The notes beneath the pieces are model-generated. The model was not told the origin of the DNA and did not search any database. It saw only the letters and a program-made list of their open reading frames with translations. A program made the position numbers and the translations under genes. From Lachnospiraceae bacterium (GTDB lineage Bacteria > Bacillota > Clostridia > Lachnospirales > Lachnospiraceae), in the NCBI GenBank assembly GCA_016281385.1, contig JAEEIN010000044.1:1-32630 (forward strand): a DNA stretch of 32,630 nt, written 5' to 3'. Of this stretch, positions 16,921 to 25,039 are shown piece after piece (the stretch's first letter is position 1; every line of letters starts with the position of its first letter).

Positions 16921-19884
16921 ATGGCTGATAAGAGAAATTATTCCGAGCCCACCGGGGATACGGAAGAGATAATCCTCGACGATGAGGAATTCGAACTCCT
17001 TCTTGCACAGGCAGAGGCTGCGAAGCGCTCCAAGGAAGTTGTTTATGAAGAGCCCGAGGAGTATGAGGACGAGATAGAATACATCGTCGAAGAAGAGGAA
17101 TACGAAGAAGAACCCGAATATGCTGAGGAACCCGAATATGCTGAGGAACCCGGGGAGGAGCCTGCGGACGACATCACGGTGATGTTCGATACAAGGGATG
17201 TCAATGCGGGACTTAAAGACAGCAGGGCGCCAAAGAAGCCTCATCGCATCCGCGAGGATGAGATCAGAGATTACTACGACGAAGACGAGGAAGAAGTTGC
17301 CGTAGCGGGATTTTTCAAGGACGGACTTGCCGATAAGCTGGTTTATCTCGTCGGAGCGATGATAGTTTTGTTCGTTATCGTCATCGGGGTTGTTTTTGTA
17401 ACGGGACATAAGAAGCCCTCGACCGCATCATCTGCGGAAGTGGCTGATATCGGACGTGACGTTGCAACTATCGGTGTTATCGGAGAAAAGGGCCTGACAG
17501 GGGTCTTTGACGCAAGGGCCAAGGCTCTTGAGGAACTTTACAGTGCTTCCGAGACCATCGAATATGACGAGATCGATGAGGAAACGGGGCTTGTAAATGT
17601 AAGCTTATCCTTAACCTCCATTTTGAGGGACCTTAAGATCAAGTTCCTCAATAAGAACAACAAGCTCATAGCAAATGTGCCTTTTGTGGCCGAAGTTACG
17701 GATCCCAAGGGCAATGTCACAACATATACGGATGAAGACAAGGACGGTATCATCTACGTCAAAGATCTTGCGGGCGGAGCATATTCCGTTAAGATGACAT
17801 CACTTGATGCCTATAAATCACTTTATTCTTTCAACACTTCCGCATCTGCGATCCAGGTCAAGAACGAGATCGAATATGTGAAGGTTGACGTGTCCAACGA
17901 GGTTAAGCCCGACAGTGAGGCAAAGCCCTCGGAGGATTCCAAGGCAAACGATACCGCTCAGGAAGGAAGTCTTCAGGATACGGTTGAGTTTGTTCTTTCA
18001 ACAAGGACATCGGTTACGAACGAATCGGGATATGAGGAAGTGGCAAAGTCCAAGGTTCCGGATCCCAGAAAACTTTATGACGCAAAGGATGCTTCGGGAA
18101 TACCGACATTCAGGAAGTTAAGCGGATCCGTGAATCCTCTTACCGAGGATGGTGACGAGACCGAGACTTCCGTTAAGATCGAGGACAGTCCTTCTTCAAT
18201 GCATGGCGGGGATTCCATAACCATAAGTGCATCTGTCACCGGTGATGTTTACAAGTACGAATGGAGTTCTTCCGACTCCGATGCACTTTCGCTTCCGGAT
18301 GACACAAACAGCAGCAGCGTAACATTAAAGGCCAAGGCTGTTTCGGAAGACAGGTCGGTGACTGTTACCTGTCGGGCATTCTGGGGCGAAGGTTCCGAGG
18401 ATTATGTACAGGATCAGGTAACGATAACGGTCAAGAAGACGGAAGATAAGTCCTATTTCCATGTGTCATTCGAACTTCCTTCAAGCATGACGCCCGGAAC
18501 CACCTACGACTTCATGTCCAATGCTACAGTCGAGGTTAAGGACAAGGCGGGCAACAGCCTTTCCGCAGGACAGTATACCTTAAGCTATGAGTCCAGCAAG
18601 TCCAAGGTTGCTTCCGTGGACGGCGGTGTGATCAAGGCCAAGAAGAAGGGAAGTGCCACCATCACCATCACCTGCTCGGCGGACAACATGACAACGCTTC
18701 AGCAGAGCTTTGATGTGAGTGTTTCCTCAAATGAGGTTACGATAAAGTTAAATTATACGAAGAAAACCATATTTACCAATGACAGCGAGGGCGTGACTCT
18801 TACCGCTGCGGTAACGGGAGTTTCCGATGAAAGCGTTACCTGGACATCCTCAAACGAGGGAGTTGTCAAGGTTGACGGTAACGGAAAGCTCACGGCTGTG
18901 GGCACCGGTGATAAGGATACGGCCAAGGCCACCATTACCTGCACCAGCACAGTCGATACAAATGCTACCGCCACCTGTGAAGTTACGGTTGTTCTTAACC
19001 CCAAGGAGAATACGGTAACACTTCTTAAGGATGCGGACGACAATCCCCTGTATGTATACGACTCTTCCAAGAAAAATTACAGGGAAGCCAAGTATGCGGA
19101 TTACTACACCGCAGACAAGTTCTATACGGCAGTTGCGGTTACATACAAATACACCGGCTGGTGGACATTAAGCGGCAAGACATATTTCTTTGATAAGAAC
19201 GGAAACAAGGTTACGGGCGAGCAGGTCATTCTGGGCACCAAGTATACTTTCGCTTCGGACGGTGCGCTGGTAAACGGCTCGGGTTCCTTCGGTATTGATG
19301 TCTCCAAGTGGAACGGCACCATCGACTGGGCCAGCGTAGCCAAATCCGGCGTTTCCTTTGCGATAATCCGAAGCGGATTCAGAGGTTCCACCGAGGGCGG
19401 CCTTTACGAGGATTCCAAGTTCTACACGAATATAAAGAACGCTACCGCAAACAATATAAAGGTCGGCGTATACTTCTTTACACAGGCAACAAGCGAGGTT
19501 GAGGCCGTTGAGGAAGCATCCATGGTACTCGGACAGGTTTCGGGCTACACCATCTCCTATCCCATCTTCCTGGATGTGGAGAGCGCAGGAGCCGGCGGCC
19601 GTGCCGAGGGACTTTCCGCAGCACAGCGTACTGCGGTGATCAAGGCCTTCTGCAAGACCATTTCAAACGGAGGCTACACGGCAGGTGTTTATGCAAACAA
19701 GAGCTGGTTTGAAAACAAGATCAATACCGGGGAACTTACCGCATATAAGATCTGGCTTGCCCAGTACAACACTTCGGTAACTTATACATCTACAAGATAC
19801 GATCTCTGGCAGTATTCCTCTACCGGTTCCATCGGCGGGATAAGCGGTAATGTGGATCTGGACAGAAGCTATCTGGGATATTAA
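16921..19884 (+). CDS. Membrane-anchored GH25 muramidase with Ig-like domains
   Basis: The protein has 987 residues. Residues 1-135 are a very acidic, probably cytoplasmic tail, followed by one membrane segment (139-161). Outside are a stalk-like region (165-415), three Ig-like segments (about 416-506, 510-603 and 604-691; the last two resemble Big_2), a cell-wall-binding-type repeat (about 745-786) and a C-terminal GH25 domain (788-987). Catalytic residues are visible: D793 in GIDVSKWNG, and D885 and E887 in FLDVES. GH25 enzymes cut the MurNAc-GlcNAc bond in peptidoglycan. The gene is a single unit with its own promoter, set between the two glycan clusters. It may open or remodel the wall for glycan attachment or cell separation; that is inference. 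Confidence 0.9.
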   Translation: MADKRNYSEPTGDTEEIILDDEEFELLLAQAEAAKRSKEVVYEEPEEYEDEIEYIVEEEEYEEEPEYAEEPEYAEEPGEEPADDITVMFDTRDVNAGLKDSRAPKKPHRIREDEIRDYYDEDEEEVAVAGFFKDGLADKLVYLVGAMIVLFVIVIGVVFVTGHKKPSTASSAEVADIGRDVATIGVIGEKGLTGVFDARAKALEELYSASETIEYDEIDEETGLVNVSLSLTSILRDLKIKFLNKNNKLIANVPFVAEVTDPKGNVTTYTDEDKDGIIYVKDLAGGAYSVKMTSLDAYKSLYSFNTSASAIQVKNEIEYVKVDVSNEVKPDSEAKPSEDSKANDTAQEGSLQDTVEFVLSTRTSVTNESGYEEVAKSKVPDPRKLYDAKDASGIPTFRKLSGSVNPLTEDGDETETSVKIEDSPSSMHGGDSITISASVTGDVYKYEWSSSDSDALSLPDDTNSSSVTLKAKAVSEDRSVTVTCRAFWGEGSEDYVQDQVTITVKKTEDKSYFHVSFELPSSMTPGTTYDFMSNATVEVKDKAGNSLSAGQYTLSYESSKSKVASVDGGVIKAKKKGSATITITCSADNMTTLQQSFDVSVSSNEVTIKLNYTKKTIFTNDSEGVTLTAAVTGVSDESVTWTSSNEGVVKVDGNGKLTAVGTGDKDTAKATITCTSTVDTNATATCEVTVVLNPKENTVTLLKDADDNPLYVYDSSKKNYREAKYADYYTADKFYTAVAVTYKYTGWWTLSGKTYFFDKNGNKVTGEQVILGTKYTFASDGALVNGSGSFGIDVSKWNGTIDWASVAKSGVSFAIIRSGFRGSTEGGLYEDSKFYTNIKNATANNIKVGVYFFTQATSEVEAVEEASMVLGQVSGYTISYPIFLDVESAGAGGRAEGLSAAQRTAVIKAFCKTISNGGYTAGVYANKSWFENKINTGELTAYKIWLAQYNTSVTYTSTRYDLWQYSSTGSIGGISGNVDLDRSYLGY
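17113..17148 (+). repeat. Two perfect tandem 18-base repeats
   Basis: The unit CCCGAATATGCTGAGGAA occurs at 17113-17130 and 17131-17148, encoding PEYAEE twice (residues 65-76) in the acidic tail of the GH25 protein. A perfect in-frame repeat can change copy number by slippage, altering tail length without breaking the frame. Confidence 0.9.
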
Positions 19885-19961
19885 GAAAGTCATAAAGAAA
19901 TGACCATTAAATTTTCAAAAGACTGTTGTAATATCTTTTTCGATGTATGACATATATCAAA

Positions 19962-20040
19962 CGGGCCGACGGGTCCGAAAATACTGAGAAATGGAATCTC
20001 CCCGCCAAATAGTTCGGGGAGATTTCCGATATTTCGGAAA
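19962..20040 (+). promoter_or_regulatory. Hairpin cluster in the rmlB leader / GH25 3' region
   Basis: Three stems lie in the 173-base gap before rmlB. The first is a short GC stem with one G-U pair near 19962-19977. The second is a strong stem, AATCTCCCCG (19995-20004) with CGGGGAGATT (20015-20024). The third is TTTCCGA (20023-20029) with TCGGAAA (20034-20040). The second and third share bases at their junction, so they compete. The large stem, followed by T-rich sequence, may end the GH25 transcript or act as an attenuator. No confident promoter for rmlB was found; TGTTGTAAT near 19924-19932 is a weak -10 candidate. Confidence 0.5.
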
Positions 20041-20057
20041 AAAGAAAGGGATCATAT

Positions 20058-21137
20058 ATGAAAACATATCTTGTGACCGGAGGAGCCGGCTTCATCGGCT
20101 CAAACTTCATTCATTACATGTTCGGCAAATACGGCGACGATATCCGCATCATCAACGTGGACAAGTTAACCTACGCAGGTAATCTTGAGAACTTAAAGGA
20201 TATCGAGGGCCGCTCAAACTATACATTCATAAAGGCAGACATTACCGATGCCGAAGCCATCGAGAAGATCTTCACCGAGAACGACATAGACATTGTTGTT
20301 CACTTTGCTGCCGAGTCCCATGTGGACCGCTCCATCAGAAACCCCGAAGTATTTGTAAAAACAAACGTACTCGGAACCTTGGTTATGCTTAACAATGCCA
20401 AGGCTTCATGGGAAAATGAAGACGGAACCTATAAGGAGGGAAAGAGATTTCTTCATGTTTCCACAGACGAGGTTTACGGTTCCCTCGAAGAAGACGGCGG
20501 CTATTTCTACGAGACAACACCCTATGCTCCTCACAGCCCTTACTCCGCAAGTAAGGCAAGCTCAGACATGCTTGTGAAGGCTTATATGGATACATATAAA
20601 TTCCCTGCAAACATCACAAACTGCAGCAACAACTACGGACCTTACCAGTTCCCCGAGAAGCTTATTCCCCTTATCATAAACAATGCTCTTAACGGAAAGA
20701 AGCTTCCCGTTTACGGTGACGGAAAGAATGTGCGTGACTGGCTCTATGTTATGGATCACGCAAAGGCCATCGATATGGTCATCAACAAGGGAAGACTTTT
20801 CGAAACCTATAATGTCGGCGGACACAACGAGAAGCAGAACATTGAGATCATTAAGATCATCATCTCAACCTTAAGGGAAATGCTTCCCGATTCGGATCCC
20901 AGAAAGGCAAACATCACCGAAGATCTCATCACTTATGTTGAAGATCGTAAGGGACACGACAGAAGATATGCCATCGCTCCCGACAAGATCAGGTCTGAGA
21001 TCGGCTGGGAACCCGAGACCATGTTCAAGGACGGTATCAAGCTTACCATCAAATGGTATTTTGAGCATGAAGACTGGATGAAGAACGTTACCAGCGGAGA
21101 TTATCTTAAGTACTACGCTCAGATGTATACAGTCTGA
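20058..21137 (+). CDS. rmlB: dTDP-glucose 4,6-dehydratase
   Basis: This 359-residue protein is an extended short-chain dehydrogenase with the NAD motif GGAGFIG at 8-14, AAESHVDRS at 84-92, the STDEVYG motif (T136, D137 and E138) and the catalytic YxxxK (Y162, K166). NNYGPYQFPEKLIPL is a family signature and the length is usual. It converts dTDP-glucose to dTDP-4-keto-6-deoxyglucose, the shared precursor for dTDP-L-rhamnose and, through WecE at 10935, for dTDP-Fuc4N. It is the first gene of the rightmost operon, preceded by AAAGGGA and a structured leader. rmlA follows after 17 bases. Confidence 0.97.
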   Translation: MKTYLVTGGAGFIGSNFIHYMFGKYGDDIRIINVDKLTYAGNLENLKDIEGRSNYTFIKADITDAEAIEKIFTENDIDIVVHFAAESHVDRSIRNPEVFVKTNVLGTLVMLNNAKASWENEDGTYKEGKRFLHVSTDEVYGSLEEDGGYFYETTPYAPHSPYSASKASSDMLVKAYMDTYKFPANITNCSNNYGPYQFPEKLIPLIINNALNGKKLPVYGDGKNVRDWLYVMDHAKAIDMVINKGRLFETYNVGGHNEKQNIEIIKIIISTLREMLPDSDPRKANITEDLITYVEDRKGHDRRYAIAPDKIRSEIGWEPETMFKDGIKLTIKWYFEHEDWMKNVTSGDYLKYYAQMYTV

Positions 21138-21154
21138 TATAAAGGAGAAAACGG

Positions 21155-22033
21155 ATGAAAGGTATCATTCTTGCCGGCGGTTCCGGCACAAGACTCTATC
21201 CTTTGACAAAGGCTATCTCCAAGCAGATCATGCCGGTATACGATAAGCCCATGATCTACTATCCCCTTTCAACATTGATGCTTGCGGGGATACGAGAGGT
21301 GCTCATCATTTCAACTCCCAGAGATCTTCCCGTATTCGAGGAACTTTTCGGAGACGGAAGTCAGCTTGGAATGAGTTTTTCCTATGCTGTACAGGAGTAT
21401 CCCAGAGGCCTTGCGGATGCATTCATAATCGGCGCCGATTTCATCGGCAACGATGCTGCCGCTTTGGTTCTCGGAGACAATATATTCTACGGACAGAGCT
21501 TTTCAAAGGTGCTTCGTGCAGCCAAGGAAAGAAGCGAGAATGAACCCGGAGCCACCATCTTCGGATACTATGTGCGCGACCCCAGAGAGTATGGCGTTGT
21601 GGAATTCAATGAAAACGGCAAGGCTCTTTCCATCGAGGAGAAGCCTGCAAATCCCAGGAGTAATTACGCTGTTCCGGGACTTTATTTCTACGATAACGAT
21701 GTTGTCGAGATCGCAAAGAACGTTAAACCCTCTGCTCGCGGAGAGATCGAGATAACAAGTATAAACAATGAATATTTGAACCGTGGAAATCTTCATGTCG
21801 AGACCCTTGGAAGAGGCTTTGCATGGCTTGATACCGGCTCACATGATTCATTGCTTGATGCGGCAAACTTTGTTGCTACATTCCAGAAGAGACAGGGACT
21901 TTACATTTCCTGTATAGAAGAGATAGCTTATAAGAGAGGCTTTATTGACAAAGAGCAGCTTTTAAAGCTTGCGGAGCCTCTGATGAAGACCCAGTACGGC
22001 AAATATCTTACAGAGGTAGCAAATGGACTATAA
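21155..22033 (+). CDS. rmlA: Glucose-1-phosphate thymidylyltransferase
   Basis: This 292-residue nucleotidyltransferase has the N-terminal signature [11 protein letters not shown] (8-18) and [18 protein letters not shown], followed by LGDNIFYG and EEKP, all typical of RmlA. It joins dTTP and glucose-1-phosphate to make dTDP-glucose. The glucose-1-phosphate would be supplied by the mutase at 31142. AAAGGAGAA precedes the ATG. Its 3' end overlaps the small membrane protein gene by 11 bases, which suggests coupled translation. Confidence 0.97.
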   Translation: MKGIILAGGSGTRLYPLTKAISKQIMPVYDKPMIYYPLSTLMLAGIREVLIISTPRDLPVFEELFGDGSQLGMSFSYAVQEYPRGLADAFIIGADFIGNDAAALVLGDNIFYGQSFSKVLRAAKERSENEPGATIFGYYVRDPREYGVVEFNENGKALSIEEKPANPRSNYAVPGLYFYDNDVVEIAKNVKPSARGEIEITSINNEYLNRGNLHVETLGRGFAWLDTGSHDSLLDAANFVATFQKRQGLYISCIEEIAYKRGFIDKEQLLKLAEPLMKTQYGKYLTEVANGL

Positions 22034-22382
22034 GTTCAAGCAGGGAACCTTTACCCTCGCCACAATGGCCATACTGATGGTCATTTCCGTGGTGGTGATC
22101 GTAAACTGGCAGACCATTTCAAGAAGGATAAACGGTTCTAAAAAGCTTTCCGAAGCGGAAATAAGCGCTGCGGTGGAATATGCCGAGGAAGCTTTTGAAG
22201 CTGCGGAAACGAAAGGTAATTTTAACGGTACGCAGATCGGAAACGACCTGTATGCCTGGATGAATGATAAGGACTTCTTTGATTCCGGTGATCGTGTTGA
22301 GATCATGGAACAAAGGATAGTAACCGAAAAAACTCCGGTGAAGAAGATCAATAACGAAGGCACCGGACGGGAGGAACGATAA
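22023..22382 (+). CDS. Small single-span membrane protein inside the rml operon
   Basis: This is a 119-residue protein with a short positive N-terminus, one membrane segment (about 11-30) and a charged soluble domain of about 85 residues. A helical [20 protein letters not shown] stretch lies at about 43-62. I recognise no family. It overlaps rmlA by 11 bases at its start, and its stop shares a base with the ATG of rmlC (TAATG). It is therefore firmly embedded between dTDP-sugar genes and surely translated with them. A membrane adaptor for the sugar-nucleotide enzymes is one possibility; nothing in the sequence proves it. Confidence 0.75.
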   Translation: MDYKFKQGTFTLATMAILMVISVVVIVNWQTISRRINGSKKLSEAEISAAVEYAEEAFEAAETKGNFNGTQIGNDLYAWMNDKDFFDSGDRVEIMEQRIVTEKTPVKKINNEGTGREER

Positions 22383-22936
22383 TGGGAAAACTTACTGTAG
22401 AAACCTGTGAAATTGAAGGCGTAAAGGTCATCACTCCTCAGGTATTTCCCGATGCAAGGGGATATTTCATGGAGACCTATCAGAAGAAGGATTTCGAAGA
22501 GATAGGGATCGATGTTGAATTTGTTCAGGACAATCAGTCTGCATCAAAGAAGGGAGTCATCAGAGGCCTTCATTTTCAGAAACAGTTCCCTCAGGACAAG
22601 CTTGTCCGTGTTATAAAGGGCGAAGTTTTTGATGTATGCGTTGACTTAAGAAAGGGTTCAAAGACCTTCGGAAAATGGTTCGGCGTTGTTCTTTCCGACG
22701 AGAACAAGAAGCAGTTCTTTGTCCCCAAGGGATTTGCACACGGTTTTTTAGTACTTTCCGATTATGCGGAGTTTGTTTATAAATGTTCGGACTTTTATCA
22801 TCCCGGCGATGAAGGCGGCCTTGCTTACAACGATCCCGAGATCGGAATCAAGTGGCCCATTCCCGAAGGTACGGAGCTGATATTCTCCGAAAAAGATACG
22901 AAGTGGGGCGGATTATCCTCATATGTCTCAGAATGA
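22382..22936 (+). CDS. rmlC: dTDP-4-dehydrorhamnose 3,5-epimerase
   Basis: This 184-residue cupin has the RmlC hallmarks: FPDARGYFMETY (22-33), VQDNQSAS, GVIRGLHFQ with the catalytic base H64, GEVFDVCVDLR, FVPKGFAHGF with H120, and Y133 in FVYKCSDFY. It epimerises dTDP-4-keto-6-deoxyglucose at C3 and C5. The reductase RmlD, which completes dTDP-L-rhamnose, is not in the window. The start overlaps the upstream stop (TAATG), and the end overlaps the permease gene by 14 bases. Confidence 0.96.
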   Translation: MGKLTVETCEIEGVKVITPQVFPDARGYFMETYQKKDFEEIGIDVEFVQDNQSASKKGVIRGLHFQKQFPQDKLVRVIKGEVFDVCVDLRKGSKTFGKWFGVVLSDENKKQFFVPKGFAHGFLVLSDYAEFVYKCSDFYHPGDEGGLAYNDPEIGIKWPIPEGTELIFSEKDTKWGGLSSYVSE

Positions 22937-23759
22937 TCAGAAGAAAAAAAGATTATTTACGTTGCCCGGCGAGATCATAAGAAACCGGTCGCTGATATGG
23001 AAGCTTGCGAAGAACGATTTTAAAAAGCGCTACGCAGGCTCCTATTTAGGTGCGATCTGGGCCATGGTCCAGCCCGTGGTAACGGTTTTGATGTACTATA
23101 TCGTCTTTGACAAGATCTTTCAGTCAAGATCCGAAGCTATGGCGGGTGATATGCCCATTCCCTACGTTTTGTTTTTGACGGCAGGTCTTGTTCCCTGGTT
23201 CTATTTTTCTGAAGCTCTCAATCACGGAACTCAGGCGTTAACGGAATACAGTTATCTGGTAAAGAAGGTTGTTTTTAACATCAGCATCCTCCCTGTGATC
23301 AAGGTGGTTGCGGCAACCTTTATTCATGTTTTCTTCGCCTTTGTTCTGCTTATCATGGCTTCGGTCTATCGCTATTATCCAAGTGTTTATACCATACAGC
23401 TGATATACTACAGCTTTTGTATGTTCATGCTGACGCTGGCTCTTTCCTATGCGACGTCAGCCGTTGTAGTATTTTTTAAAGATCTGACGCAGATCATTCA
23501 GATCGCTCTGCAGATAGGAATGTGGGCAACTCCGATTCTTTGGAACGTTGGGAAGCTGGGACCCACGGCGCAGTTTATCATAAAGTTAAACCCTGTCTGC
23601 TATGTGGTGGAAGGTTACAGAAGCTCGCTCTGCCTTAAGGAATGGTTCTTTACGGACTGGCAGTACACCCTGTATTTCTGGGGCTTTGTACTGGTGTTCT
23701 TCCTTATCGGGCGGCATATATTCAACAGATTAAAGGTGCATTTCGCTGATGTCTTATGA
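22923..23759 (+). CDS. Polysaccharide ABC transporter permease (ABC-2, Wzm/TagG-like)
   Basis: This 278-residue membrane protein has about six membrane segments and the ABC-2 polysaccharide exporter signature near its start (LIWKLAKNDFKKRYAGSYLG, followed by AIWAMVQPVV). MWATPILWN and LNPVCYVVEGYR in the C-terminal half are also typical. It forms the channel that moves a lipid-linked glycan across the membrane. The ATPase gene follows with an 11-base overlap. The relatives Wzm (O-antigen, capsule) and TagG (teichoic acid) cannot be told apart by the permease alone; the ATPase domain layout favours the Wzm/Wzt type. Confidence 0.93.
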   Translation: MSQNDQKKKRLFTLPGEIIRNRSLIWKLAKNDFKKRYAGSYLGAIWAMVQPVVTVLMYYIVFDKIFQSRSEAMAGDMPIPYVLFLTAGLVPWFYFSEALNHGTQALTEYSYLVKKVVFNISILPVIKVVAATFIHVFFAFVLLIMASVYRYYPSVYTIQLIYYSFCMFMLTLALSYATSAVVVFFKDLTQIIQIALQIGMWATPILWNVGKLGPTAQFIIKLNPVCYVVEGYRSSLCLKEWFFTDWQYTLYFWGFVLVFFLIGRHIFNRLKVHFADVL

Positions 23760-25023
23760 TGAAAAACAAAAAGAACTGAATAATGAGAACGTGATCTCCA
23801 TCAGAGGACTAAAGAAGATGTACAAGCTCTTCAACAAGCCCTCGGACAGGCTTTGGGACGCATTCGGACTTAAGAAGAACTGCTACAAGGAGCATTATGC
23901 GTTAAAGGGTATCGACCTTGATATCAAAAAGGGCGAGACCGTCGGCATCATCGGAACAAACGGATCCGGAAAATCAACGATCTTAAAGATCATAACCGGT
24001 GTACTTGCTCCCACCGAAGGCAGCGTTGATGTTACCGGAAGGATATCGGCTCTCCTGGAACTGGGCGCAGGCTTTAACCAGGAATATAACGGTATTGAAA
24101 ATATATACTTAAACGGTACCATGATGGGCTTCTCCAAGAAGGAGATCGATAAACGTATGGAGGATATCCTAAGCTTTGCGGATATCGGAGACTATGTTTA
24201 TCAGCCGGTCAAAACCTATTCCAGCGGAATGTTCGTCCGCCTCGCCTTTGCGGTAGCCATAAATATCGATCCGGAGATCCTTATCGTGGATGAAGCCTTA
24301 AGCGTTGGCGATGTGTTCTTCCAGTCGAAATGCTATCACAAGTTTGAAGAGTTTAAGGCAATGGGCAAGACCATCCTCTTTGTTTCCCATGATCTGAGCT
24401 CCATTGCAAAATACTGCGACAGGGTTGTGGTTCTTAATCAGGGCGACAAGCTTGCGGAGGGTGCTCCCAAGGAGATGATAGATCTTTACAAGCAGGTGCT
24501 TGTGGGACAGTTTGCACATGAGAAGGACGAAAGGCTTTCGGAACTTCCGGGCATGAACACCAATGGCGAGAATACGGATCTTTTAGAGTATGGTTCAAAG
24601 GATGCGGTCATAGAAGAGTTCTATGTAACGGATTCCAACGGCTTAAAGACCAATGCTCTTATAAAGGGTTCGGAATTCACCATTCATATGAATGTTGATT
24701 TTATCAATGCCGTCAGGAAACCCATCTTTGCCTTTGCCATAAAGGATGTAAGGGGAACTGAGATAACCGGTACAAATACCATGTTTGAAAAGGCCTTTCT
24801 TGAGGATGCGGAGGCAGGAACAAAGCTTGCCATAACCTTTAAGCAGAAAGCGGACCTTCAGGGCGGTGAGTATCTGATCTCCTTTGGCGTTACGGGCTAT
24901 GATGAGGATACCTTTGTGGTTTACCACAGACTGTACGATGCCCTTAACATCTCCGTGATATCGGATAAAAATACGGTTGGTTTCTATGATACCAACTCAG
25001 TGATAGAAGTAAAAAGAATTTAA
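23749..25023 (+). CDS. Polysaccharide ABC transporter ATPase with C-terminal Wzt-like domain
   Basis: This is a 424-residue protein. The ATPase domain (about 14-250) has Walker A GTNGSGKST (69-77), signature YSSGM (157-161), Walker B ILIVDE (177-182) and switch His H214. ALLELGAGFNQEYNGIENIYLN is typical of the TagH/Wzt branch. After a linker, residues 285-424 form a beta-rich domain like the C-terminal domain of Wzt. In E. coli O9a that domain recognises the modified end of the O-antigen chain before export. The next gene encodes a methyltransferase-kinase-like fusion, so this pair may repeat that logic here. Export of the glycan made by the downstream GT2 enzymes is the likely role. Confidence 0.92.
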   Translation: MSYDEKQKELNNENVISIRGLKKMYKLFNKPSDRLWDAFGLKKNCYKEHYALKGIDLDIKKGETVGIIGTNGSGKSTILKIITGVLAPTEGSVDVTGRISALLELGAGFNQEYNGIENIYLNGTMMGFSKKEIDKRMEDILSFADIGDYVYQPVKTYSSGMFVRLAFAVAINIDPEILIVDEALSVGDVFFQSKCYHKFEEFKAMGKTILFVSHDLSSIAKYCDRVVVLNQGDKLAEGAPKEMIDLYKQVLVGQFAHEKDERLSELPGMNTNGENTDLLEYGSKDAVIEEFYVTDSNGLKTNALIKGSEFTIHMNVDFINAVRKPIFAFAIKDVRGTEITGTNTMFEKAFLEDAEAGTKLAITFKQKADLQGGEYLISFGVTGYDEDTFVVYHRLYDALNISVISDKNTVGFYDTNSVIEVKRI

Positions 25024-25039
25024 ATCCGGATTTAATAGT

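Noticed and set aside
17113-17148. Tandem repeat as a possible CRISPR or minisatellite
   Set aside because: There are only two copies, without spacers, inside a coding region; it is a small coding duplication.
25021-25034. Perfect 14-base palindrome TAAATCCGGATTTA at the stop of the ABC ATPase gene
   Set aside because: It is too short and AT-rich at the arms for a terminator, and the next gene follows directly in the same operon; probably chance.
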